Positions 22,988 through 35,597 of a stretch of 64,000 bases of DNA are shown here, piece by piece. The notes under the pieces were generated by a model, which had not been told where the DNA came from, ran no database searches, and saw nothing but the letters and a program-made list of their open reading frames with translations. Position 1 is the stretch's first letter; each line of letters begins with the position of its first letter. Made by a program: the position numbers and the translations under genes. Source of the DNA: Candidula unifasciata (lineage: Eukaryota; Mollusca; Gastropoda; Stylommatophora; Geomitridae); NCBI GenBank assembly GCA_905116865.2, contig CAJHNH020000833.1, forward strand, positions 163,333 to 227,332. Reading direction: 5' to 3'.

Positions 22988-23238
22988 CCTAAGTATTATA
23001 ACAAGTAACTAAACTTGGAAATTGTCACTGACAGCTTACTTAATGCATGAAAGCTGCATTAGCTTTCAACAAAACCAATCGTTCCATGTTGTCAGTATTA
23101 AGGCACTGTATGCGAAAGCGGGTGTAAGGTAACTACTATTCGTATTCGGCCCGATCGAAATACCGAATAGTCAATAGGTCCACTATTCGGCCCCGAAGCG
23201 AATACGAAGCGAATATTCGGTACAGCACTAGTTGTTAC

Positions 23239-23936
23239 AAACATTTGACCCCTTCGTCACAAAGACCTGCATCAGTGACAAACTAAACAATTATAGAGGC
23301 CGCAACAGTCTCAGTAATGATTAAGTCACATATCTTTTCGTTTCTCCCATTGCCATCATCCGTAAACATTCTTTTAAGACATTTGAAACCTTTGACCTGG
23401 CATCACAAAATAATTATTCTGCATAAATGCATTCCCCGTAACTCATATTTAGTTGAATATTCCCCCTAAAAGGAAAATTGTTTCCATAGTTTATCAGCCG
23501 TGTAATTCAATCAATGATTTCAAAACCATGTGGGGCAGCTCTTCAGTCGTTTTTGGACGTTTGATGTGCGATAATCTGTCTAGCCAGTTTCAAGATGGGG
23601 GATGTTCACACACAGAATGAGCCGCCGTGGGGTTGCTGCAGAAACTCATAAATAAATCCTCTACCTCTAGGGGACATAACTCGGACTGGCAGGGGAGGTT
23701 ACTCATTTCTGCATTAAATATTGTAGCAGTTAAAGAAACAACAATAATCTGTTTACAGCAACAGCAAAAACAGCAGCAACAGCTATAACAACAGCAACAA
23801 CAACGCCAGCGAAGTTAAATCCGTAAACTCAGTCATGCAACAAAAAGAATGTTTGAGAAAACAACAGGCGAGGCACATGCGTTTCGGGGCAGTCTGTTTG
23901 TTCCTGGGATATGGGGTGTAGGATGGGATGAAGTGT
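23239..23936. other. No gene recognised
   Basis: Includes a CAGCAA/CAACAA-rich stretch near 23730-23800. No coding signal. Confidence 0.4.
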
Positions 23937-24009
23937 GTGTGTGTGTGTGTGTTTGTGTGTGTGTGTATGTGCGTGCGTGCGTGCGTGTGTGTGTGTGTGT
24001 GTGTGTGTG
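23937..24009. repeat. (GT)n microsatellite with GCGT interruptions
   Basis: About 36 dinucleotides with a central GCGTGCGTGCGT block. Confidence 0.95.
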
Positions 24010-24189
24010 GTCGTAAGTACAAGAGGGTTAAAGAGCGAGTGTGAATTCAATGTCAGATTCTGATTCAGCAGTTATGGTGAAATTTTATTGGTTAAGGGTA
24101 TTACTTCATCTCTCTCCCCTTGGTTGTTAAGACTCTCAGACTGCTGTTCACCCATTTTCTTATCGTATCCTCTCCCTCATATCGCTGCT

Positions 24190-24340
24190 TACTACTTTCT
24201 CTTCTTCTTCTGCCTTTATAACCCCCAGTGGAGCAATGGCCCTTAACCAATTAACGCCAAGTCGTACTATCCTTCACTGTCACATGCAGCTCTCCCTATG
24301 TCCTCCCCATCTTTTTAATTTCACTTTTTAGCTCCCTTTT
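24190..24340 (-). mobile_element. LINE 3' end, antisense, with GAA tail
   Basis: Minus-strand reading gives GELHVTVKDSTTWR, a stop, then LVKGHCSTGGYKGRRRR. This resembles the xWRELxxxxxDRTTWRxLVxGLC ending of some LINE ORF2 proteins, and a GAAGAAGAAGAG tail follows. It is decayed. Confidence 0.6.
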
Positions 24341-24830
24341 CCGTGTGTTTTTTTGGGTCTTCCTTTTTTCTATGTCACTGTGGATTCCAGTGCAATTACG
24401 TTCTAGTTATATTGTTCTCAGATTTTCTAAACGGGCATACTATACCTCTTACTCGCTTGCTATCAATCCTCCAATGCGGTTTTCATGTGACTTTCATGTC
24501 TTTCAAAAAAGCCGAAAACATTTTACTTTTTTTCTATCGGTGAACACTTTTCTTGTAGTGACGTTCTCTCAGAAACCTCATTGTTTGATTGTTTTTGTTT
24601 TCCTGTAACAATCTACTTACTGGCGTCTCCAATGACCCACTTTAGCTAATTGTTTGTTCTTTGTCTACAATTGCATTGTATTAGAACAGTGAAGATAACA
24701 TGTACTGTGTAATGGATAAGACACGCTACCATACAAATTGGCCCGGAAGTTGACTTACAACAGGTAGTCCCAACTATCTCTAATTCGCACAGAAAAGAAA
24801 GTCCAATCACCATGCACACATTCCCAGGTT
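24341..24830. other. No gene recognised
   Basis: T-rich sequence. Open frames at 24343-24608 have no domain. Confidence 0.4.
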
Positions 24831-24832
24831 AA

Positions 24833-26098
24833 CTCATAACGGTCTCCGAACTGAACAGATAATTCCAGCACTAGTGATAAACGGTCTCCGAACTGAACAG
24901 ATAGTCCCCGTACTAGCGATGAACGGTCTCTCATTTGACCAGATAGTCTCCGTACTAGCGATGAACGGTCTCTCATTTGACCAGATAGTCTCCGTACTAG
25001 CGATGAACGGTCTCTCATTTGACCAGATAGTCTCCGTACTAGCGATGAACGGTCTCTCATTTGACCAGATAGTCCCTCCCGTACTAGTCGATGAACGGTC
25101 TCTCATTTGACCAGATAGTCTCCGTACTAGCGATGAACGGTCTCTCATTTGACCAGATAGTCTCCGTACTAGCGATGAACGGTCTCTCATTTGACCAGAT
25201 AGTCTCCGTACTAGCGATGAACGGTCTCTCAGATCGTCCCAGCACGTAGCGACGAACGGTCTCTTGACCAGATAGTCTCCGTACTAGCGATGAACGGTCT
25301 CTCATTTGACCAGATAGTCTCCGTACTAGCGATGAACGGTCTCTCATTTGACCAGATAGTCTCCGTACTAGCGACGAACGGTCTCCTAACCGAACAGATA
25401 GTCCCAGCACTAGCGACGAACGGTCTCCTAACCGAACAGATAGTCCCAGCACTAGCGATGAACGGTCTCCTAACCGAACAGACAGTCCCAGCACTAGCGA
25501 TGAACGGTCTCCTAACCGAACAGATAGTCCCAGCACTAGCGACGAACGGTCTCCTAACCGAACAGATAGTCCCAGCACTAGCGACGAACGGTCTCCTAAC
25601 CGAACAGATAGTCCCAGCACTAGCGACGAACGGTCTCCTAACCGAACAGATAGTCCCAGCACTAGCGACGAACGGTCTCCTAACCGAACGAGATAGTCCC
25701 AGCACTAGCGACGAACGGTCTCCTAACCGAACAGATAGTCCCAGCACTAGCGACGAAACGGTCTCCTAAACCGAACAGATAGTCCCAGCACTAGCGACGA
25801 ACGGTCTCCTAACCGAACAGATAGTCCCAGCACTAGCGACGAACGGTCTCCTAACCGAACAGATAGTCCCAGCACTAGCGACGAACGGTCTCCTAACCGA
25901 ACAGATAGTCCCAGCACTAGCGATGAACGGTCTCCTAACCGAACAGATAGTCCCAGCACTAGCGATGAACGGTCTCCTAACCGAACAGATAGTCCCAGCA
26001 CTAGCGACGAACGGTCTCCTAACCGAACAGATAGTCCCAGCACTAGCGACGAACGGTCTCCTAACCGAACAGACAATCCCAGCACTAGCGATGACCAG
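24833..26098. repeat. 42-bp minisatellite in two subfamilies, about 30 units
   Basis: The first half (to about 25380) uses CGGTCTCTCATTTGACCAGA followed by TAGTCTCCGTACTAGCGATG. The second half uses CGGTCTCCTAACCGAACAGA followed by TAGTCCCAGCACTAGCGACG. The first two units resemble the second subfamily (CGAACTGAACAG). The period is a multiple of three, so a 14-residue repeat (MNGLLTEQIVPALA on the plus strand) translates for long stretches. However, single-base indels at about 25077, 25690 and 25755 and a short unit near 25225-25265 break every frame, so I do not call it coding. Confidence 0.95.
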
Positions 26099-26241
26099 TC
26101 TCCATGTTATTAAGTCACTAGAAAAGGAGACTCAGTAATATTACATCTTGTCCTTTGTCCTGTGCTATAATGTGAAAAATGTGCAGTGTCGTTAATGATC
26201 TGTCCAATGTGGTTATGGAACTTTTAAGTGGGAAGGAAAAA

Positions 26242-26277
26242 GGGGGGGGGGGGGGTGGGGGGGGGGGGGGGGGGGGG
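26242..26277. repeat. Poly-G tract of about 35 bases
   Basis: Two G runs separated by one T. It is among the longest G runs in the window. Confidence 0.95.
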
Positions 26278-26724
26278 CATATCTCATACAGCCGTTCCAG
26301 ACAAGGTGAAATTTCCGGAACATCCTGATAAGGCAGAAATTTTTTTGTGTGCTGAATTTTAGGGAATGTGAAACCCGATGAGCCACAGCCGGTCCAAGTA
26401 GCGAAAACCAATTAAAGAGGGAGGGGGGGGGGGATGGGAGAGAGAAACAGAGAGTTTTATTGGAAGGGACTTACTCTCCTTCCAAACAATACAATATCAC
26501 CCACCTCTTTCTCAGTACAATTCTAGTAGGCACTGGACTTCCCAGGAAGGTGCAGTGAGATATGCTTAGCATTAGATAGTATATCAATTATGTTATGCAA
26601 TCTCGTCAATTTATAAGATGCTTATAACCGTAGTTCTTATGTTTTTGTCCATGCGATTGGATTATTCATTGTTCCTTAATTTCTAATGAGAAAATTTCGT
26701 TTTGGTGTACGTTCTGTTTGGTAT

Positions 26725-27080
26725 AAGTCCAACGATCAGTAAAGGATCGACCAACGATCAGGAACGGAACGTTTAGTGATCAAGAACGAAACGTTGAGTG
26801 ATCACGAAAGCAACGTCTAACGATCAGTAAGGGAACGTCCAATGATCAGTAAGAGAACGTCCAATGATCAGTAAGAGAACGTCCAATGATCAGTAAGAGA
26901 ACGTCCAATGATCAGTAAGAGAACGTCCAATGATCAGTAAGAGAACGTCCAATGATCAGTAAGAGAACGTCCTATGATCAGTAAGGGAACGTCCAATGAT
27001 CAGTAAGGGGACTTCCAATGATTAGTAAGGGAACGTCCAATGATCGGGAACTGAACGTCCAATGATCAGGAGCAGATTCA
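26725..27080. repeat. 23-bp tandem repeat, about 15 units
   Basis: The unit is approximately GAACGTCCAATGATCAGTAA followed by GAG. The middle seven units are nearly identical and both edges are diverged. It is unrelated to the 23-bp array at 6786. Confidence 0.95.
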
Positions 27081-27238
27081 GTACGTATACGGAGGTGCCA
27101 CTGTACATCGATTAGACTGTTAGTCTAGTTTATAGCTTTACAGTCTTTAAAATGCGGTCTTCAATATGATTGTTTTTTACCACTGATCTATGTAAATAGG
27201 CGAAAATGAGGTTTCTGTCTTTCTCACTCATTCACTCA

Positions 27239-27245
<7 letters not shown>

Positions 27246-27328
<83 letters not shown>
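27246..27328. repeat. (CT)n microsatellite
   Basis: About 40 CT units. Confidence 0.95.
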
Positions 27329-27335
<7 letters not shown>

Positions 27336-27588
27336 CCATTCTCTTCCCTTCTCCCTTACCTATTTACCTACCTGTTGTCTGTCGATCTGTGTGTGGCTTT
27401 GGGTGGGGAAGGAGGCGGGGGCCTGTGTCTCCGTCACATAAGTTCAAATTCTGATCTCTGCTGTCATATCATTTTTTTTAATACCCAGAATTGTTTGCTT
27501 TCATTCTCTCATTCTCTCTTTCTCTCTATCATTTACACGGACACACACTCTCACTATCTCTCAGTATTTCTCTCTAATTCTTTCTCTA

Positions 27589-27609
27589 ATCATCATCATC
27601 ATCATCATC

Positions 27610-27650
<41 letters not shown>
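27589..27650. repeat. (ATC)n(TC)n compound microsatellite
   Basis: About nine ATC units followed by about 17 TC units. Confidence 0.95.
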
Positions 27651-27776
27651 CGCTGACCTTGCATGCCAACACAAACATACAGATAGGCTCAGTTAAGAAG
27701 CCCGTAAAAGCAATAACAAAGACATATAAACAGGTTATCTTCCCAAACCTGCTCACACACACGCACGCACGCAATT

Positions 27777-27850
27777 CCCCCCCCCCCCCCCCCCACACAC
27801 ACACAGAAGCACAAACACACACAAACCTACACACACAAGCACACACACAA
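27777..27850. repeat. Poly-C and (CA)-rich tract
   Basis: About 17 C followed by interrupted CA repeats. Confidence 0.9.
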
Positions 27851-28878
27851 ATGAGAGAACTGTCCGACCCGCCAACCATATGCTGCAGGCGTGAAACATT
27901 TGACAAACAACTCAATAGCAACATTTACGGCTCTCATTAACCGAATGTCTGTATAATAAGATTGCGCTTTGGGAAACTCTCATTTTAACAGCAAAGCCCG
28001 GCCATATTTTGATGCCGCTTTCCTTTTCCTGCCAGTATGTGCGAGAAAATGTGTATGGCCCTCTCGCTGCAGACAAACGATCATGCCGAATTGAAAGACG
28101 CCATTTAAAAGAGACCTCAAAAAAAAAAAAAAAAAAAGAAATAGTTGTTGTAGAGGAATCGTTTTCGCCAGCATTAAACAAGAATGGCTCCCGCACCGGC
28201 CGCGCCAGGACAATAGAACCACAAGAGAATCGTATTGCGGACTTGGGATATTGCTAATAAAGTATGGCACGGTTGAATAGAGAACGCTGCTCTAGGTTTT
28301 GCGTCTTTTTAAAGCTCTTTGGAATTTCTCTTGTGGAGCTTGTGAGATGCGGTGGCTGCAATTGTTTTGTTGCTCGCGCGGGAGAATTCCTTTTAAGGAT
28401 GTATGATAATTATTTTGGGGAGGATGTACAATGGTAATTGTATGCTTTTGATGCTGGCAACGCTGATGTTGCAATGTGGTGGTTTTCACGGTGATAATAC
28501 TGTTAATGGCGGGAACTGCTAAAACACACACTGGCGAATACAATTTTCTTCAATAGAATGTGAATCGTTGAAGAACTTGTCAATAATAGTTTCTGGCAAT
28601 TCGATACTGACGTTGATGATATTCTAGATAACATCATCTACGAAATTTATAGATATTACAAGAACAACATTTAAGATAACAATACGAATAACGCCATAGA
28701 TAAATATATAAGTAATATTCTAGAAAACGATGGGAGTGATATTGATAGCATTAGTAAAACTGCAGATAATACATTGGTTAAAAAAGCATTCTAGGTAACA
28801 ATATAAACAATGCTCCTTACATTCTAGGTATTCTGGGTAACACCATAGTAAATATCTAGATAGCAATGTGAACAACGT
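27851..28878. other. No gene recognised; poly-A run
   Basis: A run of about 19 A lies at 28119-28137. Repeated words such as ATTCTAG and AACAATA with GATAA occur in 28560-28860. An 82-codon frame at 28009-28257 crosses the A run and has no domain. Confidence 0.4.
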
Positions 28879-29400
28879 TTTTCTTCTTCTTCTCCTCTAC
28901 CTTCATCTCCTCCTCCTTGTTCTTCTCTTCCTGCTCCTTCTTCTTCTCCTTTTCTTCTTCTTCTTTTTCTTCTTCTTCTTCTTCTTCTTCTTCTTCTTCT
29001 TCTTCTTCTTCTTCTTCTTCTTCTTCTTCTTCTTCTCTTCTTCTTCTTCTTCTTTTTCTTCTTCTTCTTTCTTCTTCTTCTCTTCTTCCTTTCTTTTTCT
29101 TTCTTCTTTTCCTCTTCTTCTTCTTCTTCTTCTTCTTCTTCTTCTCTTCTTCTTCTTCTTCTTCTTCCTTCTTCTTCTTTCTTCTTCTTCTTCTTCTTCT
29201 TCTTCTTCTTCTTCTTCTTCTTCTTCCTTCTTCTCTTCTTCTTCTTCTTCTTCTTCTTCTTCTTCTTTCTGCTACTGCTGCTGTTGCTACTGCTGCTGCT
29301 TCTGCCTCTACTTCTTCTTTTCTTCTTGTCCTCATTCTTTTCTTTCTTCATGTCCCCCTCTCTTCCTCCTTTTTTTTCCCCTTTTTCTTCTTCTTCTTGT
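28879..29400. repeat. Interrupted (TTC)n tract, about 500 bp
   Basis: Mostly TTC on the plus strand with frequent CTC, TTT and CTGCTG interruptions. It is more degenerate than 9800-10190. If it is also a retroposon GAA tail, the body on the right (29498-29575, antisense family A fragment) is the candidate. About 100 bp of other sequence lies between them, so this link is weak. Confidence 0.9.
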
Positions 29401-29497
29401 TTTTGTTTTTCTTCCTTAGATATTAAAAGGGCGGTTGGCATATTGTGTTCTTGGTTACAGCTAGGCTGCGATATCTGCGCCTTTCGGCCAAACCACA

Positions 29498-29575
29498 TTG
29501 GATGACAGCAAACTGTTAATTAGTCGCCTTCTACGACATGCAGTGAGTCTATTATCTTCTTCCCCCCCCCCCCAG
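29498..29575 (-). mobile_element. Family A fragment, antisense
   Basis: ACTGTTAATTAGTCGCCTTC and TACGACATGC match the inverted central part of family A. It ends at a C run (29561-29573). Confidence 0.55.
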
Positions 29576-29880
29576 CCCCACTTGAAATAAACTGTTGTAC
29601 TAAACTTTCCCCTCCGCCAGCCCCACTTGTAATAAACTGTTGTACTAAACTTTCCCCTCCGCCAGCCCAACTTGTAATAAACTGTTGTACTAAACTTTCC
29701 CCTCCACACTCCCACTTGTAATAAACTGTTGTACTAAACTTTCCCCTCCACCACCCACTTGTAATAAACTGTTGTACTTAAACTGTCCCCTCCACACTCC
29801 CACTTGTAATAAACTGTTGTACCAAAGTGTCCCCTCCCCACCCCCACTTGTAATAAACTGTTGTACTAAACTTTTCCTCC
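29576..29880. repeat. 45-bp tandem repeat, about 7 units
   Basis: The unit is approximately CCACTTGTAATAAACTGTTG followed by TACTAAACTTTCCCCTCCGC. Units are variably shortened near the end. Each plus-strand unit contains an AATAAA. Confidence 0.9.
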
Positions 29881-30069
29881 CTGGATAATTAAATTTAAAA
29901 TATTGTTAACTACATTTAAAACAAAAAGCTAATGATGTTTTGTTATCTGACATATTGATTTACATGGATGTTTTTCTCCAAGTTCTTCTCAGCAGTAAGG
30001 CGAGGGGGAGGAGGGTGCGTTTCTTGCGACATACATTAGGAGCGCCGAAGGGTGGGGTAAGGATGGGGG

Positions 30070-30462
30070 GGGGGTGTAGGCGCTGCGTAGTCTCGAGGTA
30101 TGTTGTCCTTCTTGAGTGCTAGAGATCCCGGATTCAAGCCCTGGTAAAGGCTCCCATTTTTTTCTGTTCACGTGGACTTCTAGTAATTTCCTCTGGTCTC
30201 TGGGTAGTAAGATCGGACGCCAGTATGTATTCTTGCGCACGTAAACAATCCCTTGGCATTAGGAAATCGAAAAGAGTAGCCTAACGGCGCTGCCTGGGCA
30301 AAGTTTGGAGTTGAAAATCTACCCAAAATTTACCAGGATCCTCTCCGGTGCTACAGAGCCTGTGCACTGCGCTGAGCTACTTCTGACTTAGACTTGAGTT
30401 AGAAGTAGAACGGAGCACTGAATGGGTTACTTACCTGTGTGCCATGTGTTGATCCGTTTTCA
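30070..30462 (+). mobile_element. SINE, family B, with tRNA-like head
   Basis: The head has AGTCTCGAGGTATGTTGTCC and a B-box-like GGATTCAAGCCC about 50 bases on. The core is the same as at 13226 and 2265: CTTCTAGTAATTTCCTCTGG, CACGTAAACAATCCCTTGGC, CTACCCAAAATTTACCAGGA and GAAGTAGAACGGAGCACTG. It is followed by a 7-bp repeat that may be its expanded tail. Confidence 0.8.
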
Positions 30463-30541
30463 AAACCTCAAACCTCAAACCTCAAACCTCAAACCTCAAA
30501 CCTCAAACCTCAAACCTCAAACCTCAAACCTCAAACCTCAA
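30463..30541 (+). repeat. (CAAACCT)n heptanucleotide repeat, 11 units
   Basis: Nearly perfect. It directly follows the SINE, so it is probably the amplified SINE tail. It is not the TTAGGG telomere repeat. Confidence 0.95.
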
Positions 30542-30950
30542 GGAGCACCAACTAGAAAAAAAAGGTTTGAAACCATTGGTCTGGCTTGTTACTTTTGGAA
30601 CAACCTGTAATATTTAGCTATGAGAGAGCAGACGTCTCCAAACAAGACAAACATCTATGTGTGCCTTTGTGTCTGCCTGTATATGGGTGCAGAAGATCAG
30701 AAGCAGAAAAAACAGGTATGTTAATGACTTAGATTATCATCTGCATTCAAGAACTGGGAAGTGGTTTCGTCTCTATCTCTTCATCAGGAACTTGACAAAA
30801 GCCGTCAACAATACCAGCCTGTAGAAGTGGGTCACAATTTGAGAACAAGGGGAACATAACAGGAGAACCAAGGAATACAATGAATATTCCCCTTTGCTGG
30901 TAGGTTGAAGACGTGGTTCATAATTATAGGATCCAACTCCATTATAATCA
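30542..30950. other. No gene recognised
   Basis: I see no known element in this stretch. Confidence 0.4.
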
Positions 30951-30954
30951 ACAC

Positions 30955-32705
<1,751 letters not shown>

Positions 32706-32714
32706 ACTGTTAGT

Positions 32715-32742
32715 TGTGTGTGTGTGTGTGTGTGTGTGTGTG
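32715..32742. repeat. (GT)n microsatellite
   Basis: About 14 GT units at the right edge of the trinucleotide field. Confidence 0.9.
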
Positions 32743-32829
32743 TCTGGTGGTGGTGTTGCTGTTGTTTCTACTATTGCTGCTACTATTTTCAACTTCTGCT
32801 GCTACCACTAGTACCATTCTGCAGCTGAG

Positions 32830-33419
32830 AGTACTAAAATATATAAATTCCTTTTTTTTTTCTTATGAAAGATACCTATCCTGTTCACAATCCGGTTATT
32901 TCTGTAAAAGCCCGCCTGAAACATGTTTGCTACCATACTGACATTTGTATGCTTCATGAATGTTTCACAACAGCTAGACCCTGCTCTCTTTGACGTCAGC
33001 GACTGTTTCTCCATCAATCTCTCGGTGTCTCATACGCATGTGTTCACACCTTGCACGTTCACAAGTGTATCCGGGTGTCTGAATCACATACAGAGTTCCC
33101 TCTTTCTCCAAGTGTTTATCGTCATATTTGAATCGGTGTGGATTTCATATTTTCAAAGCGGCGACGTGGAATGGCTTTATGAAGACCTATGTTTTTATCA
33201 ACGTGAAACCTGATATGTCCTAGATTGGCTTGACTAGCGTTTCGGTTGGGTGACCATGGACGCATGCTTCAGGGGTTGGCAAAGTCGGGTATAGGTTACA
33301 GGGTTACAAATTTGATAGCAAGATTTGGGGTACATGTTTGTTTGAGGCTTCATAGAAGTAGTTGCAGGCCTCTTGTCAGTCATGCAGGGCTATAGAGTTG
33401 GGTCGTAGCCAAATTTCTG
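32830..33419. other. No gene recognised
   Basis: A 96-codon plus-strand frame (32923-33213) starts with ATG and has a hydrophobic N-terminus, MFATILTFVCFMNV. It shows no domain I know. It could be chance; there is no supporting context. Confidence 0.35.
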
Positions 33420-33800
33420 ACCGCAACGCTGGTGATTAAAAAATCCCGTTTGAGAGTGACAGTCTTTGTCACAATTTCCGCATATATGAGATTTTTTTTT
33501 TTTAAACGCAACAAGGCAGCTACTAGAATCCATTGGAATACTGAAGTCAAACTTTTCACAGGAAATAAACAGACCATTATGTATAGATTTCGTACTGGGC
33601 ACAACAGACTGCGCCCATATGTACAAACAGTTCAAGACTGGGTAGTCAGAACTGCCATCATGTGGACAGGTACCATATAAGAACATGGGCAGCAGACAAT
33701 CTCTCGATATGCAGTAGAGAGATTGCAGGTTTGGCGGGTTGGCATTACAATGGAAAACCGAGCTGTACGGAACAGAGTATGACAGGCGTTGCGCCTCAGA
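33420..33800 (+). mobile_element. LINE C-terminal (RNase H-type tail) fragment
   Basis: A plus frame reads NKQTIMYRFRTGHNRLRPYV, the FRLRTGHxxL motif that follows RNase H in several LINE lineages. After a one-base shift it continues MYKQFKTG, a stop, then SELPSCGQVP, a decayed CxCG zinc-like segment. It is inactive. Confidence 0.6.
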
Positions 33801-34210
33801 CTTCACATGAATTAATCAAGTAACAGAAAGTGTATTGAATGGCACTCATAGAAAGAAGTAGATAGTTAGAAGAACACACTAGACAACATAAAAATCGAAA
33901 GCTATAGTTACCGTGCCGGGAATTGAACCTGTCACCTCCAGACGGCGTCTGCGCCTCGCCATGAATACAAGTGCACAAGTTTATTTATTCACAGACTTCA
34001 CAGAGGCTTGTTACATGAAGTTCGCTGGCAGAGAGAACGAAAAGCATAAAACAAGAAAACGAATCTGTAAGATGTGGTAGGTTCCACAGCAAGTGGTGAC
34101 TTCGGTGTATACTTGTGCTTCTTGTGATCAGTTTGCTGGATCAAGCTGCGCTGAAAGGGCACCAGTCTGGGAAACATCTCTTCTCCGGGAATATAAGTCT
34201 AATGCAGCTC

Positions 34211-34512
34211 TCATATGTTTCTGTATGTAGACAAAAAACGGTTTTCGTATCCCGTTAACAGACATTTTAAAATAGCATTCGAGGTCTTGCCGGTGGCTTG
34301 GTATCCGTTAGGGAGATCTTTGGGAATAAGTGCATCGTCCATGCCAGATACATGGCCAAGCCACAGAAGACGTCTCTGCGTGAAGAGATAATGCGCTATG
34401 GGTAACATCTGCTAATCACCTGTTTGTTTGTTATATGTATGGTCCTTCTGTGATGTGCACATTGCGCGTCTGAGATATCGCATGTAGATTAAATTCAGCG
34501 CTTTCTCTTTCT

Positions 34513-34592
<80 letters not shown>

Positions 34593-34665
34593 CTCCAGCT
34601 TTCAAATCCATACAGTATGTGCTCACAACAGACGCTTTAAAGACGTAAAAATTTATTCATATTGT
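34211..34665 (-). mobile_element. LINE ORF2 C-terminal fragment split by (GA)n
   Basis: Minus-strand order: LYGFESWSK (YGxExW motif), then the (GA)n tract at 34508-34590, then LNLIYMRYLRRAM, then TQRRLLWLGHVSGMDDALIP and KDLPNG. This is a classic LINE RLRWLGHVxRMxDxRIPKDL ending with a dinucleotide expansion inside the former coding sequence. Confidence 0.75.
34508..34590. repeat. (CT)n microsatellite within the LINE fragment
   Basis: About 40 CT units located between two conserved LINE motifs. Confidence 0.95.
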
Positions 34666-34759
34666 GGAACGTAGGTGTATGTCTATATCTGCTGTAAACA
34701 TACTGTACACATTAGTACACGTAACTGTACATATTTGTACACAACCTGTACACATTTAG

Positions 34760-35440
34760 TGTTAGAAAATACTTCTTGTTCTTTTCCTTTATTACATCAG
34801 CAAAATGTGGAGCCAGCATATAAGGATACCCTGCGCGCTCTTGCTAATGGCCTGCTTGTTATTGGTCTTCATTTCTGTAATGTTGTTCTCCATTTCTGTA
34901 ATGTTATTCTCTATTTCTGTAATGTTGTTCTCTACTTCTGTAATGTTATTCTCTATTTCTGTAATGTTGTTCTCCATTTCTGTAATGTTGTTCTCCATTT
35001 CTGTAATGTTGTTCTCCATTTCTGTAATGTTGTTCTCCATTTCTGTAATGTTGTTCTCCATTTCTGTAATGTTATTCTCTATTTCTGTAATGTTGTTCTC
35101 TACTTCTGTAATGTTATTCTCTATTTCTGTAATGTTGTTCTCCATTTCTGTAATGTTGTTCTCCATTTCTGTAATGTTGTTCTCCATTTCTGTAATGTTG
35201 TTCTCCATTTCTGTAATGTTGTTCTCTATTTCTGTAATTTTATTCTCCATTTATGTAATGTTGTTCTCCATTTATGTAATGTTGTTCTCCATTTCTGTAA
35301 TGTTGTTCTCGATGCCGTCGTTCCATATTTGTGGGGATCTAGCCCTTGTTTTTTGTTCATCGTTTGTTTTCAACATTGCTCTCTGGGGCAGTGATACCAG
35401 GAAATTCTTCTCACATGGCCAGACCATTAACTGTGTTATT
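34760..35440 (-). mobile_element. LINE C-terminal fragment containing the heptad array
   Basis: On the minus strand the right flank reads WSGHVRRISWYHCPREQC and, after a shift, IWNDGIENNITEM. The array follows, and the left flank reads KTNNKQAISKSAQG. The LINE end at 10201-10416 has GRPRKIWSEGIKNSLTEM followed by NISLNSALDRAHQ. The flanks therefore align on both sides and the array lies between TEM and the following residues. Confidence 0.7.
34866..35312 (-). repeat. 21-bp in-frame heptad minisatellite, about 21 units
   Basis: The minus-strand unit GAGAACAACATTACAGAAATG encodes ENNITEM, with I or V replacing M in some units. The 21-bp period keeps the frame. Hydrophobic residues fall at 3-4 spacing, as in a coiled coil. 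It arose inside a LINE coding segment. There is no evidence that it is translated now. Confidence 0.9.
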
Positions 35441-35597
35441 TAACTTACCGATTGATTGATTTGAATCGTAGTATTCTTGTAATTGCTGGATGTTTCAGTG
35501 CTATCCTTCCTGGCTACTTAAAGATATCCCTAATTATAACTTCTGTGGAGGTGGAAGGGGGGAATCTGAGGTTCGCCGTCCAGGATACTTCTCTTGG

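Larger units (their letters stand above)
21398..23230. mobile_element. hAT-like non-autonomous transposon carrying nested insertions
   Basis: Left end TAGGGCTGTACCGAATAG, right end (inverted) TAGTGCTGTACCGAATATTC. Subterminal regions on both sides are rich in inverted CGAATA words. An 8-bp flanking duplication, GTTGTAAC (21390-21397) and GTTGTTAC (23231-23238), has one mismatch. No transposase frame is visible. The interior holds a family A element, an antisense LINE end and a family D SINE. Confidence 0.75.

Noticed and set aside
28824..29498. Lysine/arginine/glutamate-rich nuclear-type protein frame
   Set aside because: It arises wholly from the (TTC)n tract; all frames of a trinucleotide tract are open.
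30463..30541. Interstitial telomere repeat
   Set aside because: The heptamer is CAAACCT, not TTAGGG or another known animal telomere unit, and it abuts a SINE tail.
34675..35394. Plus frame of 239 codons with VVLHFCN repeats as a membrane protein
   Set aside because: It is the antisense of the LINE-derived heptad array; the coding sense is the minus strand, as the LINE flanks show.
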